Positions 1-7,484 of a stretch of 39,969 nt of DNA are shown in pieces. Made by a program: the position numbers and the translations under genes. The stretch's first letter is position 1. Every line of letters begins with the position of its first letter. The stretch spans positions 99,838-139,806 of the forward strand of contig JADGCO010000002.1 of the NCBI GenBank assembly GCA_015228935.1, in the 5' to 3' direction. Under the pieces are notes generated by a model. That model was not told the DNA's origin. It saw nothing but the letters and a program-made list of their open reading frames with translations, and did not search any database. This stretch comes from Magnetococcales bacterium (GTDB lineage Bacteria > Pseudomonadota > Magnetococcia > Magnetococcales > DC0425bin3).

Positions 1-25
1 GAATGAAAAAATGCTCCCTACGAAA

Positions 26-43
26 CCGGTTTCATGAAACCGG
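26..43. repeat. Perfect 18-base palindrome containing the kinase stop codon
   Basis: The sequence ccggtttcatgaaaccgg is a perfect inverted repeat, and the TGA stop codon of the hybrid kinase lies near its centre. In leftward transcripts it can form a hairpin with AAA/TTT extensions. No long U-run follows, so it is a poor intrinsic terminator. It could instead stabilise the mRNA end or bind a dimeric protein. Confidence 0.5.
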
Positions 44-2473
44 GTTTGATTTATCCTGCTCGATGAAGTTTCGCAAGGCATCCAGAATGGGAGCAAATTC
101 TTCTGTGAGTCGATCCAGGGCCTGACGGGCGCTTTGCCACTCTCCATTGCGGATTTCACGATGCAACCACTGTGATGGCTCCTTGAGCGAGGGAAAGATG
201 GCATTGGCCATGCTGCCGCGCAGTACATGCGCTTTTGCCCTGGCCTCTTCCTGGAGTTGTTCTGCCACATCCCGTTCCATACTGGCCAAGAGGTCAGGAA
301 TTTGTTGGACAATCAGTTCGGCCACCTCCTGGAAGGTTTCTTCCGGCAAGCCGAAGACCTCCATCGCCTGGGCAATGTCAAAAACCGGACGGAGCGCAGC
401 ACCGGCAGTCGGTTGCGGAGAAAGACTCTTTTGATCCAGGACCGTCACACTCTCTTCGTTATGGGCGTCATATTCTTCCCTGGCAATCGGCTTGAGATAT
501 TTCCGCAGCAGGTTTTCCATGGTCCGGAGGGTGACCGGCTTGACCAGGATTTCATCCATGCCCACCTCGATGCAATCCCGCCGCTTGCCTTCCATGATGT
601 CGGCGGTAAAAGCCACGACCGGCAAACGTGGGCGATGCTCTTCGGCTTCCCGGGCACGGATGGCGCGTGTGGCCGTCAGGCCATCCATCCCCGGCATCCG
701 GCAATCCATGAGAACCAGACCGTAGTCATGTTGCCGCAACTTTTCCAGGGCCGAGGCTGCATTGGAAGTCGTGTCCACCAGGGAGGGATCACACCCCAGA
801 TTTTGCAACATGCCGCTGGCCACCTTCAGGTTGGCGGCATGGTCGTCCACGATCAGAATACGATCCTGATACAGTTTGCGTACCGGATTATGCCTTTGTT
901 CCCGACCGGACCTGGAAGCTGGATGGGCATAATGGACCAGCCCCTCACCCAATAAACGGTCGATTGCCCCACGCAAACGGACTGCACTGATCGGTTTTTG
1001 CAGACACAGCACATCTCCCGGCACATTGGCGGCCTGATCGAGACCATGGTCCAGAAGATCCGTCAACAGGATCACGCCAACACCTGGTACCAGCATTTCG
1101 TGCAAATCAACCATCTCCGAACGCTCACCCCCACCGGCTTTTTGGTTGACCATCAGCAAACGATAGGGATCGTGTGCCGCCTGCGCCTCTCTTAACAGGG
1201 TCCGGGAGGTTTGCGGATCATCCGCATGGGTATGACGAATTTCCAGGGTTGCAAAAAAGTCATCCAGAAGCACCCGTTGCAATCCGTGGCTGCCAATCAC
1301 CAAAACCCGGAGGGTTGGCAATGTTTCCATGTCAGGCGAACCAAACGTTTCGGCGACCTCTTCCAGAAAAATCGAAAAATGAAAAACACTGCCAGAACCC
1401 GCCCTGTCGTTGGCATCCACGCCGATCCGCCCCCCCATGAGTTCCACCAATCTTTTGCTGATGGTCAAACCCAATCCGGTTCCTTCGACATGTTCCTGCC
1501 CGGGTTGATGCTCCACCTGGGTAAATTTATTGAAAATTCTTTCGCGTTGTTCTTCGGGCACACCGATACCGGTGTCCCACACCTCAAAATAATATTCCGA
1601 TTTTGCGGAATCCCGTGCCTGGATGCGCACATGCAATTCAACCACTCCCCCTTTGGGAGTGAACTTGACGGCATTTCCCAACAGGTTGACCAGAATCTGG
1701 CGCAGGCGATTGGGATCCCCACGGACCGAGGTATGCAATCCTCTCGGGACAAAAGCCGTCAGTTCCACGCCCTTGGAGTGTGCCAGGGGGGCCATCATCA
1801 GGGCCGCCTCGTCCACCAGGGCACGCAGATCGAAGACCGCCAAATCCAGGGTCAGATGGCCGGCCTCGATCTTGGAAAAATCCAGTGTATCGTTCAGGAG
1901 GGAGAGAACAGCCCGACCGGAACTGTGACACAACTGGATATATTCCCGATACTGTGGCTCCATCCGTGCCCGGCGCAACAGTTCCAGGATGCCCAGCACC
2001 ACATTCAGAGGCCCGCGAATTTCATGACTCATATCGGCCAGAAAAGCGCTCTTGGCCCCATTGGCGCGGATGGCCTGATCCCGGGCTTCCTGGAGATCCC
2101 GGGTTCGACTCTGAACCTCCTCTTCCAGACGAACCTGCTGGCGTCGCAACGCCTCTTCAAGATCCCGGCTGCGACTGATGTCCGCCCGGATGGAAAAAAA
2201 CCAGCGACTCCGCTGCCAGAATCCGGACATCAGCAACAAAAAACCGCCCAAATCGCCGGCCCAATGAATGGTGGACCGCCATGCCGAATCCATCCAGGCG
2301 CAAAGAAAGTCCAGATAAACAAGGTGCCCCACCAGCAACAGGACCGCTCCCGCCAGGATAAACTTCCAGCCAGACAGCATGCCCGCCCTCTCCTGTCGCA
2401 ACCAGGCGACAAGAAACACCAGCACCACCATGGCAGAAACGAAAGCCGCAGGTGCATTTGCAAAATTATTCAT
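32..2473 (-). CDS. Hybrid sensor histidine kinase with two receiver-like domains and an Hpt-like domain
   Basis: Membrane-associated phosphorelay kinase of 813 residues. The N-terminus has about three hydrophobic segments (roughly residues 8-24, 36-56 and 70-85) followed by a coiled coil (about 100-140). A HisKA domain follows with phospho-acceptor His150 in a SHEIRGPLN context. The HATPase domain shows an N-box (about 258-270), a DTGIG G1 box (300-304) and a GTGLGL G2 box (331-336). A first receiver-like domain (about 387-505) has Asn where the phospho-Asp should be, so it is probably a pseudo-receiver. A second receiver (about 538-660) keeps Asp543/Asp544, Asp590 and Lys645. The C-terminus carries an Hpt-like helix with His749 (AHVLRGSM). 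It lies 10 bases downstream of the chemoreceptor gene on the same strand, so the two are probably one operon. The start at 2473 has a GGGA-type ribosome site. The input signal is unknown; there is no obvious periplasmic sensor loop. Confidence 0.93.
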   Translation of the reverse strand: MNNFANAPAAFVSAMVVLVFLVAWLRQERAGMLSGWKFILAGAVLLLVGHLVYLDFLCAWMDSAWRSTIHWAGDLGGFLLLMSGFWQRSRWFFSIRADISRSRDLEEALRRQQVRLEEEVQSRTRDLQEARDQAIRANGAKSAFLADMSHEIRGPLNVVLGILELLRRARMEPQYREYIQLCHSSGRAVLSLLNDTLDFSKIEAGHLTLDLAVFDLRALVDEAALMMAPLAHSKGVELTAFVPRGLHTSVRGDPNRLRQILVNLLGNAVKFTPKGGVVELHVRIQARDSAKSEYYFEVWDTGIGVPEEQRERIFNKFTQVEHQPGQEHVEGTGLGLTISKRLVELMGGRIGVDANDRAGSGSVFHFSIFLEEVAETFGSPDMETLPTLRVLVIGSHGLQRVLLDDFFATLEIRHTHADDPQTSRTLLREAQAAHDPYRLLMVNQKAGGGERSEMVDLHEMLVPGVGVILLTDLLDHGLDQAANVPGDVLCLQKPISAVRLRGAIDRLLGEGLVHYAHPASRSGREQRHNPVRKLYQDRILIVDDHAANLKVASGMLQNLGCDPSLVDTTSNAASALEKLRQHDYGLVLMDCRMPGMDGLTATRAIRAREAEEHRPRLPVVAFTADIMEGKRRDCIEVGMDEILVKPVTLRTMENLLRKYLKPIAREEYDAHNEESVTVLDQKSLSPQPTAGAALRPVFDIAQAMEVFGLPEETFQEVAELIVQQIPDLLASMERDVAEQLQEEARAKAHVLRGSMANAIFPSLKEPSQWLHREIRNGEWQSARQALDRLTEEFAPILDALRNFIEQDKSNPVS

Positions 2474-2483
2474 GCGTCCCGCT

Positions 2484-4373
2484 TCAACTCCCTTTTTGCC
2501 CGGTCTTGAAATATTTCATGCTGTTTTCAAGGAGTTCAGCCTGGGCCGAAAGTTCCTCCGACGTGGCGGACATCTCTTCTGCCGCACCGGCATTTCTCTG
2601 GATGACCTGATCCAATTGCTGGATGGCCTGGTTGATCTGGCCAATACCCTGACTCTGCTCCTGGGTGGCACTGGCAATTTCCCGGATCAGTTCAGAGGTT
2701 TTTTGGATGTCGGGAACCAATTGATCGATAATGCCCAGGGTCTTTTCTGCCACAGCCACACTGGACCCGGACAACTGGTTGATTTCACTGGCGGCAGACT
2801 GACTCCGTTCGGCCAGTTTCCGGACTTCGGCGGCAACCACGGCAAAACCCTTGCCTTGTTCACCCGCCCGCGCCGCCTCGATGGCGGCATTGAGCGCCAA
2901 CAGGTTGGTCTGCCGGGCAATTTCTTCAATCACCGAAATTTTTTCCGCAATGGAGCGCATGGCCTTGACCGCCTCGGCAACGGCGACGCCTCCTTCCACG
3001 GCATCTTTTGCGGCTTTTGTGGCAATCTTGTCGGTTTGCTGGGCACTGTCGCTGTTTTGCTGGATCCCGGAGGCCATTTGTTCCATGGCTGCGGAGGTCT
3101 CTTCAATTGCGGCGGCCTGTTCGGAAGCCCCTTGTGCCATCCCCTGGGAAACCTCCAACAATTCCCCACTGCCGCTGGCTACCGACGTCGAAGCATGGGC
3201 GATTTCACCAACAACCTCGCGCAGACGGTTCACCATGGAGTTCAGGGCCTGAACCAATTGACCCGTCTCATCTTCTTGATGAAGATCCAGATTTTGCGTC
3301 AAATCGCCAGAAGCGATTCTCTTTGCAAAGTCAACACCCTGTACAACGGGCGACGTAATGGACCGGGCAATCAGGAATGCCAGGATAATTCCCACGACGA
3401 TGGAAATAGCTAAAACCGCCACCACACCGATACGTGTCTGCACACCATTATGGACCATCACCTCTTCCGACATGATGTTTTGATTGGTCACCTCGATGAC
3501 CTGGTGCAACAGATTTTTCACATCGACCAGATGCTTTTGAGTTTCCGTGGCAAAAATGGCCCGCGCTTTTCCTTTTCCTTCCAGGTTTTTGTAGGCAAGC
3601 TCTTCCATTTTTGCCAGGTCGGACTGGACACCAACCAGGGCACCATTGATGCCGGACTGATAGATTTTTTTGGCCTCGGAAAAATTCCCCGCTTTCAATG
3701 CTTCGTGAACATCATGACCCAGCCGGTGCAACTCCTTGTGGACGGGTTCGACATGCGCGAGGATTTCGGCCATTTTGGAATCAGCCTGGCGTTTGTTTTG
3801 GGCATCCGGGCCATAGATGAACTTGCCAAACTGACATTGCGTTGGATCCAACTGGACGGTCAGCTCACGCTCTTCCTTGAGTATGGCGTTTTGCACCTTG
3901 CCGGCCCAGCCCAGATGGGCCGCTTCCATTTTGGCAAGAAACCCGGGAAACTTGTCGTCTGCCGGATGAAAGACATCCTGAATTTTGGCAGCAGAGGCAT
4001 GCAACAGTTTATGGGGTTCTTCCAACTGGGTGAAAATGGGACCCAATGTTGGAACCATGGCCTCGGCCAGTTTGCGTCCCTCCCCATAATACCATTTGCC
4101 AAAGGCGCACTGGGTATGGTCCAACTGCACGTCCAGGCGTGCCGCCGAGTCACTGCTGATAAAGGCGCTCAGGGCATTGGCCCAGTTCAGATGGTCGATC
4201 TCTTTCTGGAGAATGTTGCCACGCAACTGATTCCCCCCCACAACAACCTTCCCATCCGCGACCATGCGCGTGATACCGGAAACAGCCCACAACCCCAATC
4301 CCGACATCAAAACAAGCACGACACCGATGCCAATCAGAACCTTTTTGTTAATGCTTAAATTTTTCCACCTCAT
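2484..4373 (-). CDS. Methyl-accepting chemotaxis protein with two tandem CZB zinc-binding domains
   Basis: Transducer that would control CheA. With the ATG at 4373 (a G-rich ribosome site precedes it; an in-frame TTG lies 6 bases upstream) it has 629 residues. TM1 covers about residues 8-32 and TM2 about 312-335. A HAMP domain follows, then a long cytoplasmic signalling coiled coil with the hairpin tip at EIARQTNLLALNAAIEAARAG (split by family as E-x-ARQTN and ALNAAIEAARAG). The region between the membrane spans carries two CZB-like domains. The first has His61, Cys89 (in HTQCAFGKW), His121 and His125; the second has His153, Cys180 (in PTQCQFGKF), His212 and His216. Both show the 3-His/1-Cys pattern. 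Topology predicts that the pair lies outside the cytoplasm. It is the first gene of a likely operon with the hybrid kinase. The family call is firm; the zinc or oxidant-sensing role is known for CZB and inferred here. Confidence 0.95.
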   Translation of the reverse strand: MRWKNLSINKKVLIGIGVVLVLMSGLGLWAVSGITRMVADGKVVVGGNQLRGNILQKEIDHLNWANALSAFISSDSAARLDVQLDHTQCAFGKWYYGEGRKLAEAMVPTLGPIFTQLEEPHKLLHASAAKIQDVFHPADDKFPGFLAKMEAAHLGWAGKVQNAILKEERELTVQLDPTQCQFGKFIYGPDAQNKRQADSKMAEILAHVEPVHKELHRLGHDVHEALKAGNFSEAKKIYQSGINGALVGVQSDLAKMEELAYKNLEGKGKARAIFATETQKHLVDVKNLLHQVIEVTNQNIMSEEVMVHNGVQTRIGVVAVLAISIVVGIILAFLIARSITSPVVQGVDFAKRIASGDLTQNLDLHQEDETGQLVQALNSMVNRLREVVGEIAHASTSVASGSGELLEVSQGMAQGASEQAAAIEETSAAMEQMASGIQQNSDSAQQTDKIATKAAKDAVEGGVAVAEAVKAMRSIAEKISVIEEIARQTNLLALNAAIEAARAGEQGKGFAVVAAEVRKLAERSQSAASEINQLSGSSVAVAEKTLGIIDQLVPDIQKTSELIREIASATQEQSQGIGQINQAIQQLDQVIQRNAGAAEEMSATSEELSAQAELLENSMKYFKTGQKGS

Positions 4374-4489
4374 GATCAATACCCCCCATCAAACCCCTTC
4401 CTGTCCCGTTTGGCCGACACTCCGACCTGAAGCAGCATCGGCAGACTAGCAGATTTGACGCGGGTTTGAAAGGATGGTAAGGATGTCAA

Positions 4490-4750
4490 TTATCTGACAG
4501 ACAGGATGCGCAACAGACGACGCACATCCGCATCGGTCAAAACTGTCTCCAGAGATAACTGTTTCAGGGATCCATTGCTTGTCGAATGATGACCCTCTTC
4601 GCCCATCCGGGAATCCAGTCGTTCTTGTTGGTTCAACACCCCCTCCGCACAAACCAAGCCTCGTGATGCAACCCTGTTCGATACCACATTCGCAATTTCC
4701 GCTGGCAACAGCATACCTGCTCCTATCGTCCTGACGCCGTCCACATCCAT
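4490..4750 (-). CDS. Possible small hypothetical protein upstream of the chemoreceptor
   Basis: An 86-residue open frame starting at ATG 4750, with GGAG nine bases upstream. It ends in a helical-looking stretch (TDADVRRLLRIL). Codon choice resembles neighbouring genes better than the opposite-strand reading does. The frame stays open upstream to 5146, where it overlaps the nuclease gene, so the start is uncertain. It would be the first gene before the chemoreceptor, with a gap of about 116 bases. I do not recognise any family. It could be spurious. Confidence 0.3.
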   Translation of the reverse strand: MDVDGVRTIGAGMLLPAEIANVVSNRVASRGLVCAEGVLNQQERLDSRMGEEGHHSTSNGSLKQLSLETVLTDADVRRLLRILSVR

Positions 4751-4949
4751 GGAATACGACTCCGTGCCGGTTCCGCTGGGAAACGACACCCGCCAACAAG
4801 CAACAAGATGCAAAAAGCAACTCCCGGGCCAAATAAATTCATCGACCAGAAAACCCTCTGTCTTGTATCCCCACGCGCCGTCCCGGACACTGAACCCTGT
4901 CAAAAATCCGATCAGAACGAAAATCAGCTCCACGCCGGGGTGGTTGGAA

Positions 4950-5645
4950 ATGGTTGGATCCGATTTTTCTGGACGCTGGCGTGAATTTTTGGAAAAATCA
5001 GGTGAGACACGGGAGCAGAAACCTTTGGACAATGACTCAATAAAAATCTGCTGGCACTGTCTGGCCGGTGAAACACTGAAAATGCTGCTGGAACCCGTCG
5101 GCATTGAAGTACGTTCGGAAGTCCAGGTCGTGGCTGCCCCACCCAAAGCCGACCTGATTTTGATTCAACGCAAAGCAGGATGCCAGACGGAAGCGCAACG
5201 ATTGCTCCTGGCCGACGGATTGTGGGACCTCGATGCAGACCATATTCTGGTTGAATTGAAAATCACCGAAAGCCTGGACGAGAATGCTCTTTCCCAACTT
5301 GCGGTGTACGACTACCTCTATTTGGGCACCGCAAAGTTGCAACGGCAGCAATTGCGAAGTGTCCTCATCAGTTCCACAACACCGCGAAAAGAATTCCTGG
5401 CGAGGTTCGCTTTTGAAACCACAGGATCCCGTGGCGTCTATGAAAGCAAGCCACGCTGGGGCGGCATCATTCGATTAATACTTTTGAATGAACTGAAAAA
5501 TGAGGTCCGCAACGCCCCGTTGAAATTTTTTGCAAGCCGCATGGACGAGAAAAAAAAGCCTTTGAAACAATCAAGAACACGAAGTTATTCAAACTCTCCA
5601 CGGCATTCAATCAGATCATCTTCGGTTTATGGAGATTACAGATGA
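4950..5645 (+). CDS. PD-(D/E)XK-like nuclease domain protein, zero-frame product
   Basis: A 231-residue frame if started at ATG 4950. The frame is open back to 4749, but that extension looks non-coding. The core has the spacing of a PD-(D/E)XK fold: Asp68 in PPKADLILIQRK, then Glu102-Leu-Lys104 in HILVELKIT, followed by a helix with Q-L-x-x-Y. This resembles the Rpn/transposase-associated nuclease group common in large multi-copy families. After an A8 run at 5550-5557 the zero-frame tail becomes an Arg/Ser-rich string and stops at a TGA that overlaps the next ATG (ATGA, 5642-5645). The -1 frame continues instead as an amphipathic helical segment straight into the next ORF. So the intact protein is probably the 343-residue fusion, made by frameshifting or broken by a one-base change. 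Confidence 0.7.
   Translation: MVGSDFSGRWREFLEKSGETREQKPLDNDSIKICWHCLAGETLKMLLEPVGIEVRSEVQVVAAPPKADLILIQRKAGCQTEAQRLLLADGLWDLDADHILVELKITESLDENALSQLAVYDYLYLGTAKLQRQQLRSVLISSTTPRKEFLARFAFETTGSRGVYESKPRWGGIIRLILLNELKNEVRNAPLKFFASRMDEKKKPLKQSRTRSYSNSPRHSIRSSSVYGDYR
5552..5558 (+). promoter_or_regulatory. Canonical -1 ribosomal slippery heptamer A AAA AAG
   Basis: Zero-frame codons are GAG AAA AAA AAG CCT, so bases 5552-5558 form X XXY YYZ exactly in phase. Slippage by -1 gives ...E-K-K-K-A-F-E-T-I-K... and runs without a stop into the 5642 ORF. A AAA AAG is the efficient heptamer known from dnaX and IS3-type elements. I see no strong stimulatory hairpin just downstream. The alternative is a one-base loss from an A-run. 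Confidence 0.6.
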
Positions 5646-5980
5646 AAGGTTCAATGAACAGCCCAGAGTTGAAAGAGATCACAGTAGATCATGTCATGAA
5701 ACTTGGGAAAGAATGGATGGACTTCATCCTGAACGCAACACCCGTCGAAGTGCTTCTGTCCACACCACAATTGGAACATTGTCTGGACCAGGAACATCGG
5801 AATGGACACCGAGATGGCGAAGCCAGGATGCTGATGCGTCAGTTGCAACGCCGCTTCGGCAGCGTGCCTGACTGGGTCAACGAAAAAATTGCCAAAGCCG
5901 ATCTGGCATCCCTGGAAGCGTGGGGGCTGCGGTTTGTGGATGCCCAATTCTTGGACGAGGTATTCGCTGACAAGGTGTGA
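5642..5980 (+). CDS. DUF4351-like domain protein, or C-terminal part of the nuclease fusion
   Basis: 112 residues. It begins with a W-x-D-F-I-L-N-x-T-P motif (about 30-40), then a His/Gly/Arg stretch (HRNGHRDGEAR), and ends with a DUF4351-like domain: L-x-R-Q-L-x-R-R-F-G, then W, then a helix-turn-helix with L-x-x-L-E-x-W-x-L-R-x-x-D-A. ATG 5642 has GGAG upstream and overlaps the stop of the preceding frame (ATGA), so it can be translated by coupling. Its homologue at the right edge of the window shares the start region even at DNA level. In this family the domain usually forms the C-terminus of PD-(D/E)XK proteins, which supports reading it as the second half of a split gene. The biochemical role of the domain is not known to me. 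Confidence 0.75.
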   Translation: MKGSMNSPELKEITVDHVMKLGKEWMDFILNATPVEVLLSTPQLEHCLDQEHRNGHRDGEARMLMRQLQRRFGSVPDWVNEKIAKADLASLEAWGLRFVDAQFLDEVFADKV

Positions 5981-6120
5981 CAAGTATGCGATTGTACGCT
6001 ATCTGGAATTTTGCGCCTTTACCCAGGTGCCTGCGAATGCCCAGGATTTTGCACCTTGTTTTTTTCTGCCGGTTTGGGTAGAGTGATGGCGGAAAATTGA
6101 GAGAGGGGAATAACCTGCAT

Positions 6121-6135
6121 ATGCCACTCGGATGA
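6121..6135 (+). promoter_or_regulatory. Four-codon leader ORF overlapping the rnhA start
   Basis: GAGAGGGG at 6101-6108 is a strong ribosome site placed for ATG 6121, which encodes only M-P-L-G before TGA. That TGA overlaps the rnhA ATG (ATGA, 6132-6135). rnhA itself has no good ribosome site, so it may rely on reinitiation after this minimal ORF. Confidence 0.35.
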
Positions 6136-6683
6136 TCAGCCTCGTCCAAGATACAGATAAGCGTCCCCAGGTGAGAATTCACACCGATGGGGCATGCAGT
6201 GGTAATCCAGGTCCTGGAGGATGGGGAGCCATCCTGCGTTACGGCTCCCACGCCAGGGAAGTGTGTGGCTTCGCAGCACACACGACAAATAATCGAATGG
6301 AAATGTTGGCGGCCATCCATGCCCTGCATGCCCTGAAAAAAAGCTGCCAGGTCCAGTTGATCACCGATTCCACCTACGTCAAGGAAGGAATCACCCAGTG
6401 GATCCACGCCTGGAAAAAACGCCAATGGCGCAAAAAAGATGGCAGCGCCGTCCGCAATGCTGATTTGTGGCAAAAACTGGATCTGTTGACCCAAATGCAT
6501 ACCGTGCGCTGGGAATGGATCAAAGGCCATGCCGGACATCCCGACAACGAATTGGCCGATCAATTGGCCCGTCAAGCTATTGACATGGGATTGAAGGGAG
6601 AGTTGCCACCCGATCCGGATGGCCCCTCTCCGGAACCTGAAAAAGAAGCAACCCTTTTTTCTCTCACAGGAAACCACACTTAG
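6132..6683 (+). CDS. rnhA: Ribonuclease HI
   Basis: Cleaves the RNA strand of RNA-DNA hybrids in the cytoplasm, removing R-loops and primers. The 183 residues carry the complete catalytic set at a constant +9 offset from the E. coli enzyme: Asp19 ([11 protein letters not shown]), Glu57 (NRMEML), Asp79 (ITDSTYV), His133 (KGHAGH) and Asp143 (ELADQLA). The basic handle helix is present ([11 protein letters not shown]). The C-terminus extends about 25 residues beyond the fold as an acidic, proline-rich tail (about 155-175). Its ATG overlaps a four-codon leader. A YdcH-like gene follows after 12 bases, so the two are likely co-transcribed. Confidence 0.96.
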   Translation: MISLVQDTDKRPQVRIHTDGACSGNPGPGGWGAILRYGSHAREVCGFAAHTTNNRMEMLAAIHALHALKKSCQVQLITDSTYVKEGITQWIHAWKKRQWRKKDGSAVRNADLWQKLDLLTQMHTVRWEWIKGHAGHPDNELADQLARQAIDMGLKGELPPDPDGPSPEPEKEATLFSLTGNHT

Positions 6684-6695
6684 GAGGAGGCTTCC

Positions 6696-6914
6696 ATGTT
6701 CGAGGACCAGCTCCAGGCCGTTCAAGAGTTGTTGGAGACCGATGCCCAGTTTCGGGAACTCCATGAACAGCATCAAAACCTGAAAGACAAGATTGCCGAA
6801 TTGGGACCACGCAGCCTGGGAGACTTCACTGTCGAACGCATGAAGAAGGAAAAGTTGTTGATCAAAGACAAAATGGCCACCATTCTGCAACGCCACACCG
6901 AAACCCGAGTCTGA
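6696..6914 (+). CDS. YdcH/DUF465-family small protein
   Basis: 72 residues, almost entirely helical and charged, with the family signature near the C-terminus (ERMKKEKLLIKDKMATIL), which matches the L-K-K-x-K-L-x-L-K-D-x-I pattern of DUF465 (YdcH) proteins. A strong ribosome site (GGAGGAGG) lies just before ATG 6696. It follows rnhA by 12 bases. These proteins are predicted cytoplasmic coiled coils with no established function; none should be inferred from the neighbour. Confidence 0.85.
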   Translation: MFEDQLQAVQELLETDAQFRELHEQHQNLKDKIAELGPRSLGDFTVERMKKEKLLIKDKMATILQRHTETRV

Positions 6915-6920
6915 CCTTTT

Positions 6921-6959
6921 GGACCCCTGGCGACCGGAGCCACCCGGGGTCCGGTCGCC
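6921..6959 (+). promoter_or_regulatory. Two overlapping, mutually exclusive hairpins
   Basis: Hairpin A pairs GGACCCC (6921-6927) with GGGGTCC (6946-6952). Hairpin B pairs GGCGACCGG (6929-6937) with CCGGTCGCC (6951-6959). The 3' arms share two bases and the 5' arm of B lies in the loop of A, so only one can form fully. It lies 7 bases after the YdcH-like stop. A C-run rather than a U-run follows, so an intrinsic terminator is doubtful. Confidence 0.45.
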
Positions 6960-7297
6960 CCCCCTCCCCCTCCCAACATGCACGCCACTCCCGGTCACAG
7001 CCACCATATGCCTCATCCGTATCAAGAAAGAACCTTGTGACAGCTTCTTTTTCAAGCCTTAACCGTTCTTCTGTTCGTGCCACCCCTTGACTCCAACTCC
7101 GCAAGCTCTCTCCTTCTCACCAACTCGCATTTTTTTGTCTCTTGCCAGCCCCCTATCTCACTCCCCCCACAGGCTTCTATCGCCCAATCTCCAGACAAGC
7201 TGTTGCCAGCACAGGCCTCCTCCGCCCATCCCCAGTCAAACAAATCCAGCAACGGAATGGCATCATTTCTGCTTGTACCGTCCACCTGAACCACTCT

Positions 7298-7473
7298 CGA
7301 CAAGGAAGACGATTCACTTGGCAAGCCACCTGATATTTTTCGACAGGAAAGACGATTCACTTGGCAAGCCACCTGATGTTTTTTCGGCAGGAAAGAAAGT
7401 TCATCCGGCAATCTGCCTGAATTTTTCTTGGCAGATAAGTGAATGTACCCGGCAATAAAATGCCTCAACATAT
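7298..7473 (+). repeat. Tandem 43-44-base repeat, about four degenerate units
   Basis: Units begin at 7298, 7341, 7385 and about 7429. The first two are nearly identical; the third and fourth drift. The end of a further unit may be visible at 7274-7297. Each unit keeps a small inverted repeat around GGC/GCC: TGGC-AA-GCCA in units 1 and 2, GGCA-atc-TGCC in unit 3, and GGCA-N6-TGCC in unit 4. The array ends about 12 bases before the cysC start, so it could be an operator array or a 5' leader of hairpins. Confidence 0.6.
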
Positions 7474-7484
7474 TTTGGTGAGAG

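Larger units (their letters stand above)
6915..7484. other. 570-base intergenic region before cysC
   Basis: I see no convincing gene. A 171-residue leftward frame spans most of it but runs into the cysC start and follows the repeats, so I do not call it. The region holds two overlapping alternative hairpins (6921-6959), a C-rich stretch, and tandem 43-44-base units (7298 to about 7473) ending just before cysC. Confidence 0.7.

Noticed and set aside
1211-2509. A 432-residue rightward frame
   Set aside because: It is entirely antisense to the hybrid kinase and kept open by that gene's codon pattern; Gly/Gln/His-rich composition is typical of such shadows.
6921-6959. H-type pseudoknot
   Set aside because: The connecting loop between the two 3' arms would be zero bases long, which cannot span the first stem, so alternative hairpins are more likely.
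7298-7473. CRISPR array
   Set aside because: Units are contiguous with no unique spacers between conserved repeats, and no cas gene is near.
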